From Rhizaria sp. SCN 62-66 (Eukaryota; Rhizaria, unplaced), in the NCBI GenBank assembly GCA_001724265.1, contig MEDY01000148.1:1-62492 (forward strand): a DNA stretch of 62,492 nucleotides. Direction: 5' to 3'. Below are positions 22,532 through 34,361 of this stretch, piece after piece. How positions within the stretch are numbered: position 1 is the first letter of the stretch; each line of letters begins with the position of its first letter. The notes beneath the pieces were generated by a model. It was not told where the DNA came from and searched no databases. It was given only the letters and a program-made list of their open reading frames with translations. The translations under genes and the position numbers were made by a program.

Positions 22532-23431
22532 TTAGTCCTTGCGGAGCTCGAAGCGACCCATTTGCGTGCCTTCCTCGGTGATGATGCAGTACTCGACGGC
22601 GTCGCCGGTGTAGATATCGCGCTCGCCGGCGCAGATGAACACGTCCTTGAACACCGCGAGCGTCTCCTCGAGCGTCAGGTCCTTGGCATTCTGCGGTTGC
22701 GATTTGAACGCCACCTGGTTGTCCAGAATCGACGTCACGAGGTGCGCGCCGGTGCCAGACGACGAGTACGGGTTGCTCTCGAAGGAGCCGACGGCGTCGT
22801 AGCCCCACACGTAGCCCTTGCCGTTGGCGACGCCCGCGACGATGTTGAAGGTGTAGTAAGGGAAGAAGCGGCGGTAGTAAAGCGTGTTGCCGAGCGTCTG
22901 CGCGATGGCCGTGCACGACATGTCCTTCTTGTTGGCGTGCTTGTAGTCGGCCGCCTTGTGGTCGAGCACCTTCCACAGCGTGCAACGCTCAGACTGCTGG
23001 CCCGCGGAGGCGATGACGCAGTGCGCCGTCAGAGGGTGGACCTTGGTCGAGGTACGCGAGTGCATGCCGTAGCCGCCGTCGGAGAGACGCGTGTCGCCGC
23101 CGATGATCGCGAAGTTCTTACCGCGGATCGCCACAACGGTACTGTGGAGCAAATATTGAATGCAGAGAGTATGACGATGCCGTGGGAAAGTGCAAGGTGA
23201 GCGAGAGCGAGAGTGAAGAGGAACGACAACGGCAAAAAAGAGATTTGAGGTGGGGCGGCTTGCAGGGATATTGCAACACAAGATGATGGGATAGGAGGAT
23301 ACAGGAAGGATAGTGCGATAAGAAACGTACCCGCCGTTGTCCATGTAGGGCGACCACTGGGCAGCCTGGCGGGGGCCGGCGACAGCGGCAGCCTCCTGGG
23401 AAGGCACAGCCTTGAGCAGCATCGAATCCAT
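22532..23431 (-). CDS. PSMB1: 20S proteasome subunit beta-6 (PSMB1 family)
   Basis: Two exons (23331-23431 and 22532-23141; donor GTACGT, acceptor CCACAG) give 236 residues ending in TAA. The subunit is part of the beta ring of the 20S core particle and is non-catalytic. The signature is strong: GGTVVAIRGKNFAIIGGDTR with LSDGGYGMHSR, SNPYSSSGTGAHLVTSILDN, FKDVFICAGERDIYTGDAVE and a FELRKD C-terminus that closely matches the family's SLRKD end. RRFFPYYTFNIVAGV is also characteristic of beta-6. Length fits (about 240). The start is the first ATG after a TGTACAG acceptor-like site 24 bases upstream. The intron sits inside the conserved GGT motif of the mature N-terminus. Confidence 0.95.
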   Translation of the reverse strand: MDSMLLKAVPSQEAAAVAGPRQAAQWSPYMDNGGYVSYRTILPVSSYPIILCCNIPASRPTSNLFFAVVVPLHSRSRSPCTFPRHRHTLCIQYLLHSTVVAIRGKNFAIIGGDTRLSDGGYGMHSRTSTKVHPLTAHCVIASAGQQSERCTLWKVLDHKAADYKHANKKDMSCTAIAQTLGNTLYYRRFFPYYTFNIVAGVANGKGYVWGYDAVGSFESNPYSSSGTGAHLVTSILDNQVAFKSQPQNAKDLTLEETLAVFKDVFICAGERDIYTGDAVEYCIITEEGTQMGRFELRKD

Positions 23432-25220
23432 CTCAATGGGGGGAGCTCGAAGCTGTACAGAGGAGTGGAAAATGGGTTCAGAGAATAAGAAGCAATCAAT
23501 GAGATATAAAATGGCATATAACATAGTATAGTGCGATTAGATAACTATGCAAGATGTTAGTGAGGAGATGCATATGGTTTTGTTCTGGCAGGCTTCGGGT
23601 GAGGTCTGAAGTGACCCAGAGCCGTTCGATGAGGCCTGGCCTGGCAGATCCAAGATTGTGCTAACAATTTTGTGAAATGACAGAATAGATCAGAACAATT
23701 AGGCTTTAATCAATCGGCTTGTATATCAAACTACGGCTGCCTGGTCGAATATGAAGAGCAAACGTATTCCAGACCACAAACGACAACGAGTAAGGCGGCC
23801 TGACTTAAGTCACCATGGGCAGGGGAACACATTCCTCTAATTTCGAAAGTTCCGACTGACACTGCGCCAATCGACATATGGACAGGCTTTTACGATGATG
23901 GTGCATTGCCACTATTTTAGTGTTTCGGTTTTCTCGTGTGAGCGACATCCCCTTTCTGTGGAGGAGTACGTTTCTTAACTGCATCGACTTTTCAGGCCGC
24001 TGCGATCAATAGGCGGAGCGCGAATACGTTATGAAATATGGAATGTATGGTGAACAACCAACAAAAGCGTCTTTAACAAACGGAAAGAAGAGTAATAACG
24101 CACACGCTAGAGCATAAAATAAGGTAGTATGCAGAACGACGCACTGCGCTGTACTACGCTGGAAAATGCTCTGGGGAGGTGATCAATATATTATATGATT
24201 AACATACGACGACAAATACTACTGATGTGAACATGTGACCCGTAGGAAAGCTCGCTGCTGTGGGCTCATTGTTTCTAAAAGACAAGAGACACACAGAAGC
24301 CACTAGGACTAGTACGAGAGTGACTGTGACGAAAACAAGTTGCAATGGACACGAACGAGTGCGGCGGTGAACTATCGTGGCAAACGAGGACCCACGTGGC
24401 GTGATTGTGGGCAGTCCGGCAGCGCGCTGGGATATTGAGTCATCACTCAAAGACAACTCCAGCTTACCACCGCAAGCATCACATTCACGAACCTAAAATA
24501 GTAAGTGACGCACTTCGCCACAACATTCATATAAAAACATTGCAAATGGGTGACAGTACTGAGAGCATGTGACATAGAAGCTTATGCAGAGTTCATGTGA
24601 GGAGCGCAGAACGCATTACGCGTTTCAGTTTCTGCGCGATCATGAAAATATAGAATAAAAGAAAAGCAGACACATCGAGCAACAATATGATGCTTCACAG
24701 CATCATTTGAAGGAAACATCCGACTAAGAATGGTCAAGGGGAAACAAATGAAACGAAATAGGAACAGAAAGCCGTATCTGATTGCTATTAGGGATCCATA
24801 GCAGTGCGACTGGAAGTAGCGACAATACTTTTAGTATGACGTAGTGCTGAGACAGAATATGCTGACACAAAAACAAAGAAAAACAAGAATACAAGACAAT
24901 CAAATAAAAAATATAATAATTGTGTTTAAAGACATGCGAAGCACAGACAGTAGAAGTTGTTCTTACTATGTCACGCATCAACACGTATGCAGTAAAACGA
25001 AAATAAACGCGGATGCAGTTTGAAATACTAAATTATGTTTTCGACATGTTGAGACAAGAAAGTAATACATGTCGAAGAAATATGCATGATACAAGATACC
25101 CGTGCGATGACGTGTGCTGTTCAATGACAAAAGGCACATCCCATCAGCCACGTATACACACGGTGATCCATATCATTTGCCAAAGAGACTGAGCGCAGCT
25201 TAGCTTTAACTCACACGGCT
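23432..25220. other. Long AT-rich intergenic region, no gene recognised
   Basis: About 1.8 kb between PSMB1 and the RRM gene. Short open frames exist (for example 24199-24456 and 24724-24984, minus), but their composition is AT-rich and they encode no recognisable domain. It probably contains the PSMB1 promoter and the long 3' UTR of the RRM gene. I found no tRNA, rRNA or transposon signature. Confidence 0.4.
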
Positions 25221-28200
25221 TCACTTCTGAGCCTTGCTGTTCGCTCTGCCATTCGCCCCCTTGCCACCACCACCGCTGCTGCTACTGCTGCTGCCCATGT
25301 TGCGGTGGAATGAGTTTGTGCTGTGGGGCCGCGAGTCCATCGGAGTGTTATTCGCGCTCAGCGCCTTGCCAGTCCACGCGCCGCCGCGAGGGTTCGCGCC
25401 CTTGCCGGGACTGGCGACCCCTTGGGTACTTGCGAAGCTCACAGCGTCACCGCCGCCGCCGGCAGGGTGGGGGTTGCGCCACTGAGACTGCCGGTCAGAC
25501 TCGGACAGCTTGCGCGGGCGACCTTGTTGTGGCGTTTGTGACTGCTGCTGCCGCGGCTTCTGAGCCTGACTGCCCTGCCCGCGCGCCGCCTGCTGCTGGT
25601 GACCGCTGTTGTCGTACTGGGGGGCGTAGCCGCCGACCGCAGCAACGTCGGGCGCGGGCAGCTGCGTCAGCGTCGCCCTCACATCCTGCAGTTGCTGAGT
25701 CTGGTCATACTGATCATACTGGTACTGCTGCTGCTGCTGCGCCTGCTGCTGGTGCTGCTGCGTCTGCAGCACGTCGATCTGCTGCCGCATCATCGCCGTC
25801 GTGGCTTCGTCGACGCCCTCGAGCATCTGCACCTGCTGCAGCAACGCCAGGTAGTCTGCAAGCGAGACCACGTTGCCCAGTGCGTCGACGACGACGGCGC
25901 TGCCCATTGCGGTCGCGTCCGGCGCTGCATCGGCGGCGCCGTAGCCCAGGTCAGTACCCGTGACCGTACTCGTGACATCCATGGCGCCCGTGCTGTCGTA
26001 GTAGCCGGCGTTGGTGTTGTAACCCAAGGCCTGAGCGTCGCCGTACGCGCCGCCCATCTCCTGCTGCTGCTGACTGTAGTAGCTGCTGCTGAGGGGCGCG
26101 TGGTTGGGCGAGGCCGACTGCGACAAGAGCGACACGGCCGGCGGCAGCGCGATCGGCCCGTCCGAGCCCGCACGCGCGCCCCGAGTCGTAGGCGCGCCTG
26201 CCGCACCCATCGCATTCGCCGCTGCTGCGTTCTTGACGTTGGCGTTGGCGGTGGCGTTGCTGCCGTACGAGGCCAGCGTCGTCGTGTGTGCGAACGCGTC
26301 GGCCGCGGCCGCGGTCGCGGCGGCGGCGGCGCTCGCGGCGGCAGCGACCAGTGGCGGCGACGCCAGCGGGCCCAGCCGCGGTGACAACGCAGCGTTGGCC
26401 ATAAGGGCCGCGGCGACGAGCGGGGACGCGCCCGCCGCGACGGCCGCCGCCTCGCCGCCAGCGCCCCCCGCCTGCGTACCATGGGTGTGATGCGGCGAGG
26501 ACACGGGGCCCGCGTGGGGTGACGCCAGAGGAGTCAGGAAGCCAGGCGGGGGCGCACCGGCGGCGGGCCGCGCATAGGCGCCAGAGCCCGGGCGCACGGC
26601 AGCGCCGGAGCCCGGGCGCATGGCAGCGCCGGAACCTGGGCGGAAGCGCGCGGGGGACGCCGCAGGCAGCAGCAGCCCGGAACCTGTCCCCACTGCAGCG
26701 GAGTTGGCGTGAAGCGCGGTTGACAGGGGGGAGCCAACGGCGGCGCCCGCGCCTGGGGGCTGCTGCTGTTGTTTGCGAGGGCTGAAGGCGTTGCCGCCGG
26801 CGATGTTGGAGCCCAGCGACGACGACAGCGCAAAGTCGCCCGTATCAGCGCTCGTCGCATTCGCGTTGGCGCTGGCGTTGGCGGCAGGGATTGAGCTGTT
26901 GAAGAAGTACCCTTCAGCGTTTGCGTTCACCGTAGTATCACCAGCCGCCACCGTAGCCAGACTGGCGTTGGTCGGCTTGCCGCCGTTGCTATCTTTGCTG
27001 CCGGGGGTCTTGAGCGCGCTGTCGATGGGCGACACGAGCGCAGACACGAGCGCGATCGATGACGAGAGGGAGTCGGCACGCGTGAGTAGCGGTGCCGGCC
27101 GCGGAATGATCGGCCGCGGCGGCGTGCCCAGGGCGTTAACCGTCGCCGCGGCAAGCTCGAGCTCGCGCGCCAGCACGGCGTCGGCGTCAGCCTCGGTGAC
27201 ATCGCCATCGCCGCAGCCGAAGTCACCGCCGAGCTCAGTGATATCCTCACCAGTATTGGAGGCGGCGGCGGCGGCGGCGGCGGTATGGGCGTTCGCGGCG
27301 GAGACGGCGTCGGTCGTGGCGGAGTCGGCCGTGCTGCGCAGCGGCGACGGCGGAGCCAACACCGGCGTGTCGGCCTCGCTTGCAACGGACGCCGCCACGG
27401 CGCCGGGCGCAACGCCGACCGCGACGGACACGGCGATGCCGGTGACGCCCGCAGCGCTGCCGCTGCCGCTGCCGCTGTAGCTGTTGACGGAAGCGGCGCG
27501 CGGCGACTGTGACGACTGCGAGGAGGGGATGTTGGGCGACACTGACGACGCCTGCGTGAGCACCGAGGCCAGCAGCCCGTTCGCGGGCGCGCCGCCTAGC
27601 CGCGCGCGGCCGCGCGCCTGCGGCTGAGGCAGCGGCGTCGGCATCACGAGCATCTGGTCGTTCTCTGCGCCAGCGTCCGCCGCCGCTGCTGCTGAGTCAG
27701 CAGCCGCAGCTGCAGCGGAGGCGGCAATCATGCGCGCTTCGGTCTCCGCCTCGGCTGCCGCGACCGCGGCGGCGGCGGCCATGGACTGGGCGTGCGCTTG
27801 CGCAAACGCCGCGTGCGCGTGGGCCTGGAGCACGAGCCGCTGGCGCTCGAGCTCGGCGCGCTGCTGCTCAAACTGGCGCTGCGCCTCGAACTGCGCGGCG
27901 CGGATGTGAGCGTTCTCGGCCTCGGCGGCCGCGGCGGCCTCGGCCTCGGCCTGCGCCTGCGCTTGCACCTGCGCCTGCGCCTGCGCCAGGAACGCCAACA
28001 TGTGGCCCGGGGGCACCGCAGACGCGGCGGGGGCGGTCGCCAGGTGACCGTGGGCGCCCGCGCCGCCCATCGTGCCGCCCAAGTGACCGTGGGCAGCGAG
28101 GTGACCGTGGGCGGCCAGGTGACCGTGGGCGGCGACCGTGGGCTGCTGCGGGAACCCTGTCGCCATCATGCCGCCGGCTCCGACGTAGGGCCCGTTGACC

Positions 28201-28899
28201 CCGCCGTTGTATCCACCACCGTACGCAACATCAGGGCCCGTGAAACCCGCGCCGTTGGGGGGCACGCCCGCGCCCGCGAGCCCCATGTTCGCGTTGTTGC
28301 CTACGTTGACGTTGACGTTCGCGTACATGTTGCCGTAGTGAGGAGCGCCGTATGACGAGGTCACGGCGTTGGCGGCGGCCACGGCGGCGGCGGCCGCGGC
28401 GGCGAGCGCGTTGTTGTTGGCGGCGGCGACCGCGGCGGCGGCCACGGCGGCGGCATTGGCGCTGACGTTTGACACTGCGGCCGTGGCGGCGTCGGCGTGC
28501 ATGGTCAGGTACGTCCCGTCGGTGTTGGACGCGTTCATCAGCATCAGCATCCCGGCATTACCACCGCCACCGCCGTTGTTGCTACTCGACGCGGCATTCG
28601 CGGTGGAGCCAGCGCCAGCGCCCGTGCCAGCAGGGTTTTGACGCGAGCGCGTCTGTTGCTTCGCGCTCGCAGTCCACTGCTGCTTCGCGCCACCCTGCAT
28701 CTGCACCGGCTGCTGCTGCTGAAGCTGCTGCTGCTGTTGTTGTTGCTGTGCAGTGTTGATCATCACGTTGTTGCTGCTGTTGCTGGTTGAGGAAGCAGCG
28801 GTGCGCGCGCGCGCACTGTTCACGCTACTGTAATTGTTGTTATTGTTGTTATGCACACCGGTGACATCACGCTTCAAACCCTGTTGCTGCTGCATCTGC

Positions 28900-28931
<32 letters not shown>

Positions 28932-30067
28932 GAACTGCGCAGCGAATGCGAGCTGACTTGGCGCCGTCACAGCCGCCGTGCTCCCGCCAGCGCTGCTCTT
29001 GGCCCCTGTCACAGTGTTGCCAGCAGCAGCAGCGGCTGCGGCAGCAGCGGCTGCAGCAGTGGACGCGGCGGCGGGCGGCGCGGTGCGCGCGGCGAGGAAC
29101 GCCTTTGCTAGTGAGCTGGGGTCGCGCAGCAGCGCGGGGTCATTGAGTCCCAGAGCAGCGAGCTGAGCCGAGAGCAGCTGGTACCCGCCGCGGCGGCCGG
29201 AGTGGTTCACTGCGATGGCCGCCGTCGGGACGGGCACTGGACCTGGGGCTGAGACCGGCGCAACGGAGGCGGCAGCGGCGGCGGTGGGCACCGGCTGCGG
29301 CTGCTGTTGTTGTTGCTGTTGTTGTTGCTTCTTGGCCTTGGTGCTCCTGTTTGTGGTGGCGGTGGCGGCGGCGGCAGGTTTGGTGACGCCGTCGACGTCG
29401 TTGTCTTTGACGCTCTTGTCAGCACTGCTGCTGCTGCTGCTGCTGCTGATCTGATCGTCGTCGCCGTCGGCAATTACGACGACAACACCGGTCGCAGTTG
29501 CGGCAGCAGCAGTCGGCGCATCGGCACCGGCAGGCTTAGCGGCACTGTCCTTGACAACAATTGCAGCAGCGCCGGAATCCTTCGCCTTCGCGCAAACGGA
29601 CCTGTCGGCGTTTGCACCGGCGGCATCAGTCTGCGTTGCAGCATTTGCAACAGACTCAACAAGAACATGAGCAGCGGTCTTGTCAGCCTTTTTCGCACCG
29701 CTCGGGCTGGCAATATTTGCAGCAATCTTGCTGTTCTCAGTGTGACCTCTAGTCCCTGCATTCGCATTCGCGGGCGCAGCGGCAGCCGCAGTAGCAGCAG
29801 CAACAGGCTTCGCAGCCTTCAATGTGGAGGGCATGGGCGCCGCCATTGGTGGCATGCTAGGGCCGGAGCCGATGCCTGCGCCAGAGCCTGAGCCCGCGGC
29901 GGCGGCCGCCGCGGCTATCGCGGCCGCGGCGGCAGCGGCGGCGAGCTGGTCGGCGACTGAGTACACCGTTGGTGGCGTCGCCACCAGCATGCTGCGCACC
30001 GCGGCGCCGGCCCCCGCCGCGCTACTGTGGGTCGCCTGCGACTGAGATGAGGGCTGCGTGTGCGGGA

Positions 30068-30102
<35 letters not shown>

Positions 30103-31816
30103 TGTTGATGTTGCCTCCGCTGCTGCTTGTCGTTGTTCAAGCCAGCCTTGGCCAATGTGTTGCCGCTGCCGACATTGTTGTGCGCGACAGCAGTCTGTGG
30201 CGGCAGCTGCGGCGGCGAGAGGAGAAAGCGCGCCTCGTCCGCCGCCGCCGCCGCCGTCGCTATGGCCGCCGCCGCCGCCGCGGGATCCGCAGCCGCCGAA
30301 GCTGCGGCCGCGGCCGCGGCCGCCGACGCCGCGGCCGCGGCTGCCGCGGAGACCTTGGTCGACGCGGCGTCGCGCGCGAACTTGACGATGGCGGCCTCGT
30401 GGCTGCCGCCGATGTGCTGGCCATCGCAGTGCAGGATCGCAGACAGCGCGGCCTGCAGCGAGTTGAACTGGACAAAGCCGACGTTGCGGGACTCGCCGTT
30501 GCCGTCGAACAACACCTTACAGTTCATCACCGTGCCGTAGGTGGAGAAGAAGCGCTGCAGCTCGAGCCGGCCCCACGCGTGGGGGAGCCCGGCCACGTAG
30601 ACGTTGGTCTTGGCAGTCTCCGCCCCCGCCGGCGCACCACCCGCCCCAGCCGCCGCCACAGAGGCCGCCGCAGCGCCGGGGCCCTGATGCTGCTGCTGCA
30701 GAGAGGACTCAGCGTGCGCGTGTGCGGCGTCGGGGCGCGAGTGCGTGACCGGCGATACCTTGAGCACTTTGCCCAACAGGTAGGTCCCGTTGAGGGCGCG
30801 CGTGGCGGCAGTCGCGGCGGCCGCGGTGGCGAAGGTGACGAAGCCGTACCCCAGCGAGGCGCCCGTGCTGGCGTTCCGCATCACGCGGCACGTCTGGATG
30901 TCGCCGTGGGGCGAGCACAGGCGCCGCAAGTCGTCCTAGACGGGACCAAGATGAACACATGTGGGAGTGCGAGCGAGTGAGAGAACGTGCATGGCGTTGA
31001 TATTAGGGCGGGCGTATTGAGGTTAACGAGGATCATTTTGGAAATGAAGGCAATTGTTCAGTAAATTTTTTTTTTTTTTTTTTTGTTTTGTTAAGTATGA
31101 GTGACCAAGCGTACCGTTGTGAGTGAAGGAGGCAGAAACTTGACAATGAGGTGCAGCGGGTTGTCAACGGCGCCGCCGCCGCCAATGGTGGAGCCAGCGC
31201 CGCTGCTGTTGTTGTTCGCTGCTTTGTTGGCAGCGCTCTTCGCTTTCGGCTGCTGCTGCTGTTGCGGCTGTTGATGTTGTTGTTGTGGGGGCGCAATGCC
31301 AGCGGCAGTGGCAGAAGCAGCAGGAGCAACAACAGCAGAAACAGCAGCGGCAGCGGGGGTGCCGCTCACACTCGCGGGAGCAGTCGCCGCCGCTGCAGAG
31401 TCAGATGTCGAAACAACAGCTGAAGTGTCACTACCGCCAGCGGCAGACGCGGCAGCAGCAGCAGCAGCAGCGGCGGCGGCGGCGGCGGCGGCGGCCTTCT
31501 TTTGTCTCTTGCTCAGCTTCTTGGGACCATCAGCTGCAACACCAGCTGCCGCCTCAGCTCCAGTCTCGGCCTCGGGATCAGTCGTGGCCTCGGTATAACC
31601 CGCGGGCCCTACAGTCGCATTCGCCGGTTGAGCGTCAACGGGGATGGTGGCGGGAGCGCTAGCGCCAGCACTGGCGCTCTCCGGCGCAGCGACAACCGCA
31701 GTCGAAGCACCATGAGCAGCGCCAGGAGTGCCATCAGCAGCTGCTGCTGTTGCAGAGGGGGCGCTGGCGCTGTTTCGCTGCGCGGCTGCGGCGACGGTAG
31801 TCGACATCTCGGGCAT
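25221..31816 (-). CDS. Two-RRM RNA-binding protein with very large Gln/Ala-rich tail
   Basis: Two exons: 31115-31816 and 25221-30935. The 179-base intron has donor GTACGC, acceptor GTCTAG and an 18-base T run on the plus strand. Product 2,138 residues, ending in TGA. RRM1 spans about residues 221-300 and is split by the intron: RNP2 HLIVKFLPPSLTT in exon 1, then DDLRRLCSPHGDI and RNP1 GYGFVTF in exon 2. RRM2 is at about 344-420 (NVYVAGLPHAWGRLELQRFF, with VGFVQF as RNP1). The tandem arrangement and spacing resemble ELAV/Hu or CELF proteins, but no third RRM was seen. The rest is Ala, Gln, Gly and Ser low complexity, including AHGHL repeats near 28040-28140. Such tails often drive condensate formation; this is inference. 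The start is the first in-frame ATG (31816); a second ATG lies at 31807. Confidence 0.8.
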
Positions 31817-32716
31817 CGGCTCGCGCGTCGTCACAGAGCGCACGTTGCTTAGTTATGACAACAGAAACTTGTTTGTGGTCACGTCACGTGCAAGACCGAC
31901 GTGGAGGCGGAGCTTGCAGAGGAGATATGCGGATTAAAAAACACAACTCACACGGGCTGGCCAGAGGCAAGAGCGCGCTGTGGTCAAACTACTATGCGGG
32001 CTGCACGCTGCGACACAGCTGCGGTGAGTCAGGCACAACAGGCAGAGACGCGGCAGGCGAGGGGAAAAAGGTGGGGACAGAGCACGTTCGCGGCCGGGGA
32101 GAGCGGCGACTGCTGTCGGAGGAGACTCGAAGGTCTGGGGAGGCAACAGAGAGCAGGTCGGAATCATGGGGTGAGCTGCTGTGATGCGCAAACGGGATTT
32201 AACACAAAATGTCATCATAGAGCGTGTTTATGGATCTCCGGGGACCGCGGCGGAGCTTTAAAGGGTTTAGGGCTCATTAGGCATTGGTACTATGCCAGCT
32301 ATATGCACTCCATTAGGCAAATTGTTTTAATTTCTTGTAGAAACATTTCTGTTAAATATCATACTTCACAACTGTTGCTACTGTCGGACGAAATGGCGCG
32401 GTGTATATGTTTTCGTTTTCGAGCTTACCTCGACGAAGAACTGAACTTGCATGGTCACGATCACCAACCACTGCGAGTCGGCGGTCAGACGAATGACCGT
32501 GCGCACTTCCAGTCAGTCCGCGATCGGTCAGTGGCGAACTTCGCGCCAACAAAGACCCCACTTGGTTCTCCATATCCAATCGTCATTTGGAAGTGCTACC
32601 TTATCGCGCAAATTTAAATTGAAATTCACGTTTTTTCCCGAAATTGTGTTTTCTAACCTTGCTTATTCACCTCTTTACGCTCTGTTTCCTGATGCCGAGC
32701 AGCAGCTCTCTTCGCG
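31817..32716. other. Divergent intergenic region between the RRM gene and DNAJC9
   Basis: 900 bases between divergent starts, probably carrying both promoters. Some open frames with mixed composition exist (about 31860-32200) but no domain is recognisable. AT-rich sequence and a pyrimidine-rich leader precede the DNAJC9 ATG. Confidence 0.4.
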
Positions 32717-34121
32717 ATGCCACCCAAGGCCAAGAAGGCTTCCGCTTCCTCCGGCGCTGCTGGCTCCGGTGCCGAGGCCGACTCCGCGCCGACCCTCCAT
32801 GTTCCCGCATGCTTTTCTGGCAAGGACTTCTACGCCGTGCTCGATGTGCCGAAGACCGCGACTGTGGAGGAGATCTCCAAGGCGTACAAGACTCTGTCGC
32901 TCAAGCACCACCCCGACCGCAACACCGAGTCTACGACGGCGACGGAGGAGTTCCAGTACCTGGCCAAGATCCACGAGACGCTGACCAAGGACCCGCGCCG
33001 CCGCGCGCAGTACGACAAGCACGGCGACGTCTCCGCCGCGGAAAACACTGAAGGCTTCTTCGATGCGTACGAGTACTGGCGCGAAGTGTTCCCGGAGCTC
33101 AACGTCAACGACGTGGACGAGTTCGAGAAGACCTACGTCGGCTCCGCAGACGAGGAGGAGGATGCTATCTCGGCCTGGGAAGAGTGCAAGGGCGACTTCG
33201 GCGTCATGATGACATCGTATCTGTTGTTTTCATCGCTCGAGTCGCTGCCGCGCCACACTGAGCTCATGAAGCGGTTGATCGCTGAGAAGAAGGTCAACAT
33301 GGCCTACGTTGATAAGTTCAACAAGACGCTGCCCACCGCTGCGGCCAAGATCACCAAGTTCGAGAAGGAGCAGGCTGCCCTTAAGAAGGTACGTTAACAC
33401 AACTCAATCTCACTGATGTGTTACTCACTATTTTCGCCACATGAAGGACAAATTCAAGTGTTTTTTTTTATTTATTTCTAATCTCAATGCTTATTGTAAT
33501 CAAATGCCATTAGTACCATGACATTGTCCTTTTAACGTAAGTTCAACTAATCACGTTGACATTTTTTACCTGCTTTGACTTTGTTCCTTCCTTTAGGCCG
33601 AGGAGGAGGAGGCCGCCGCGGCCAAAGCTTCTGGCAAGAGCGCCAAGTCGAAGAAGCCTGACATGGCAGCGCTGATGCAGATGCTGATGGCGCAGAAGGG
33701 CGGCGCCGACAACATGTTCGACATGATCGCGGCTAAGTACGGCGACAAGTCTAAGGGTGCTGCGAAGCCCGCCGCGGCCAAGGGTAAGGGCACTAAACGC
33801 GCTGCGCCGTCGAAGAAGGGCTCGAGCAAGCACGGCGATGATGACGATAATGATGACGATGATGATGATGAGAGCGCGAGCGACGATGTCAGTGGAAGCG
33901 ACTACGGCGACGACGACTACGACAGCGAGGATGACGACGAGGCCATCAAGAACATGTCACCCTCGAAGCGGCCCGTGCCCGCCAAGGAGGGCGCGCGCAA
34001 GATCCTCGCCAAGAGCGCCTCGGCCGCGATCGCCGCTGCCGTTGCTGCCGCCGCCGCGACCAAGGGCGGCAAGGCTAAGGGTCCGCGTAAGATCTCTCTT
34101 GCCGGCCTCAAGAAGAAGTGA
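32717..34121 (+). CDS. DNAJC9: DnaJ homolog subfamily C member 9 (histone/HSP70 co-chaperone)
   Basis: Two exons (32717-33388 and 33597-34121; donor GTACGT, acceptor CTTTAG) encode 398 residues ending in TGA. DNAJC9 is a nuclear J-protein that couples HSP70 to histone H3-H4. The J-domain lies at about residues 37-100: DFYAVLDVPKTATVEEISKA, the catalytic HPD in KHHPDRN, and RRRAQYDKHG. The DNAJC9-specific region follows: VDEFEKTYVGSADEEED, an acidic stretch and WEECKGDFGVMMTSYL (family: FKGDMDQIMESVL), then AEKKVNMAYVDKFNKTLP. The tail is longer than in animals, with Lys-rich, poly-Asp/Ser-rich and Ala-rich segments that resemble histone-chaperone acidic tails. Start chosen as the first ATG of the continuous frame, with basic/Ala-rich residues before the J-domain. 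Confidence 0.88.
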
Positions 34122-34361
34122 ACAGATTGCGATTTGCTAACAAGGCGGTATGTCTCCTGTTCTTGCGTGCTCTGTGTGAGCTTCTGTGACTAAACATACT
34201 CGGATGGTCTGTGACACGGCACTTTATCTTATCATTTTACGGCCTAATACATCAAGTATTGAAATCAGTAGTTTCCTTTGTATTCAATCAAAACGTTACT
34301 GTCCACTTTTGCGCAGTTAATATTAAAGCTCGCATGCCATCTAAGTACCTCCTACATCCTC
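34122..34361. other. Convergent 3' region between DNAJC9 and SUGCT
   Basis: A 240-base AT-rich spacer shared by two 3' ends. No gene seen. AATATTAAAG near 34318 could contribute to polyadenylation of either transcript. Confidence 0.45.

Noticed and set aside
30936-30938. TAG just before the RRM1 continuation as another in-frame TAG
   Set aside because: It is the 3' end of an intron. Joining the GTACGC donor at 31114 to this AG restores the RRM exactly (LPPSLTT followed by DDLRRL).
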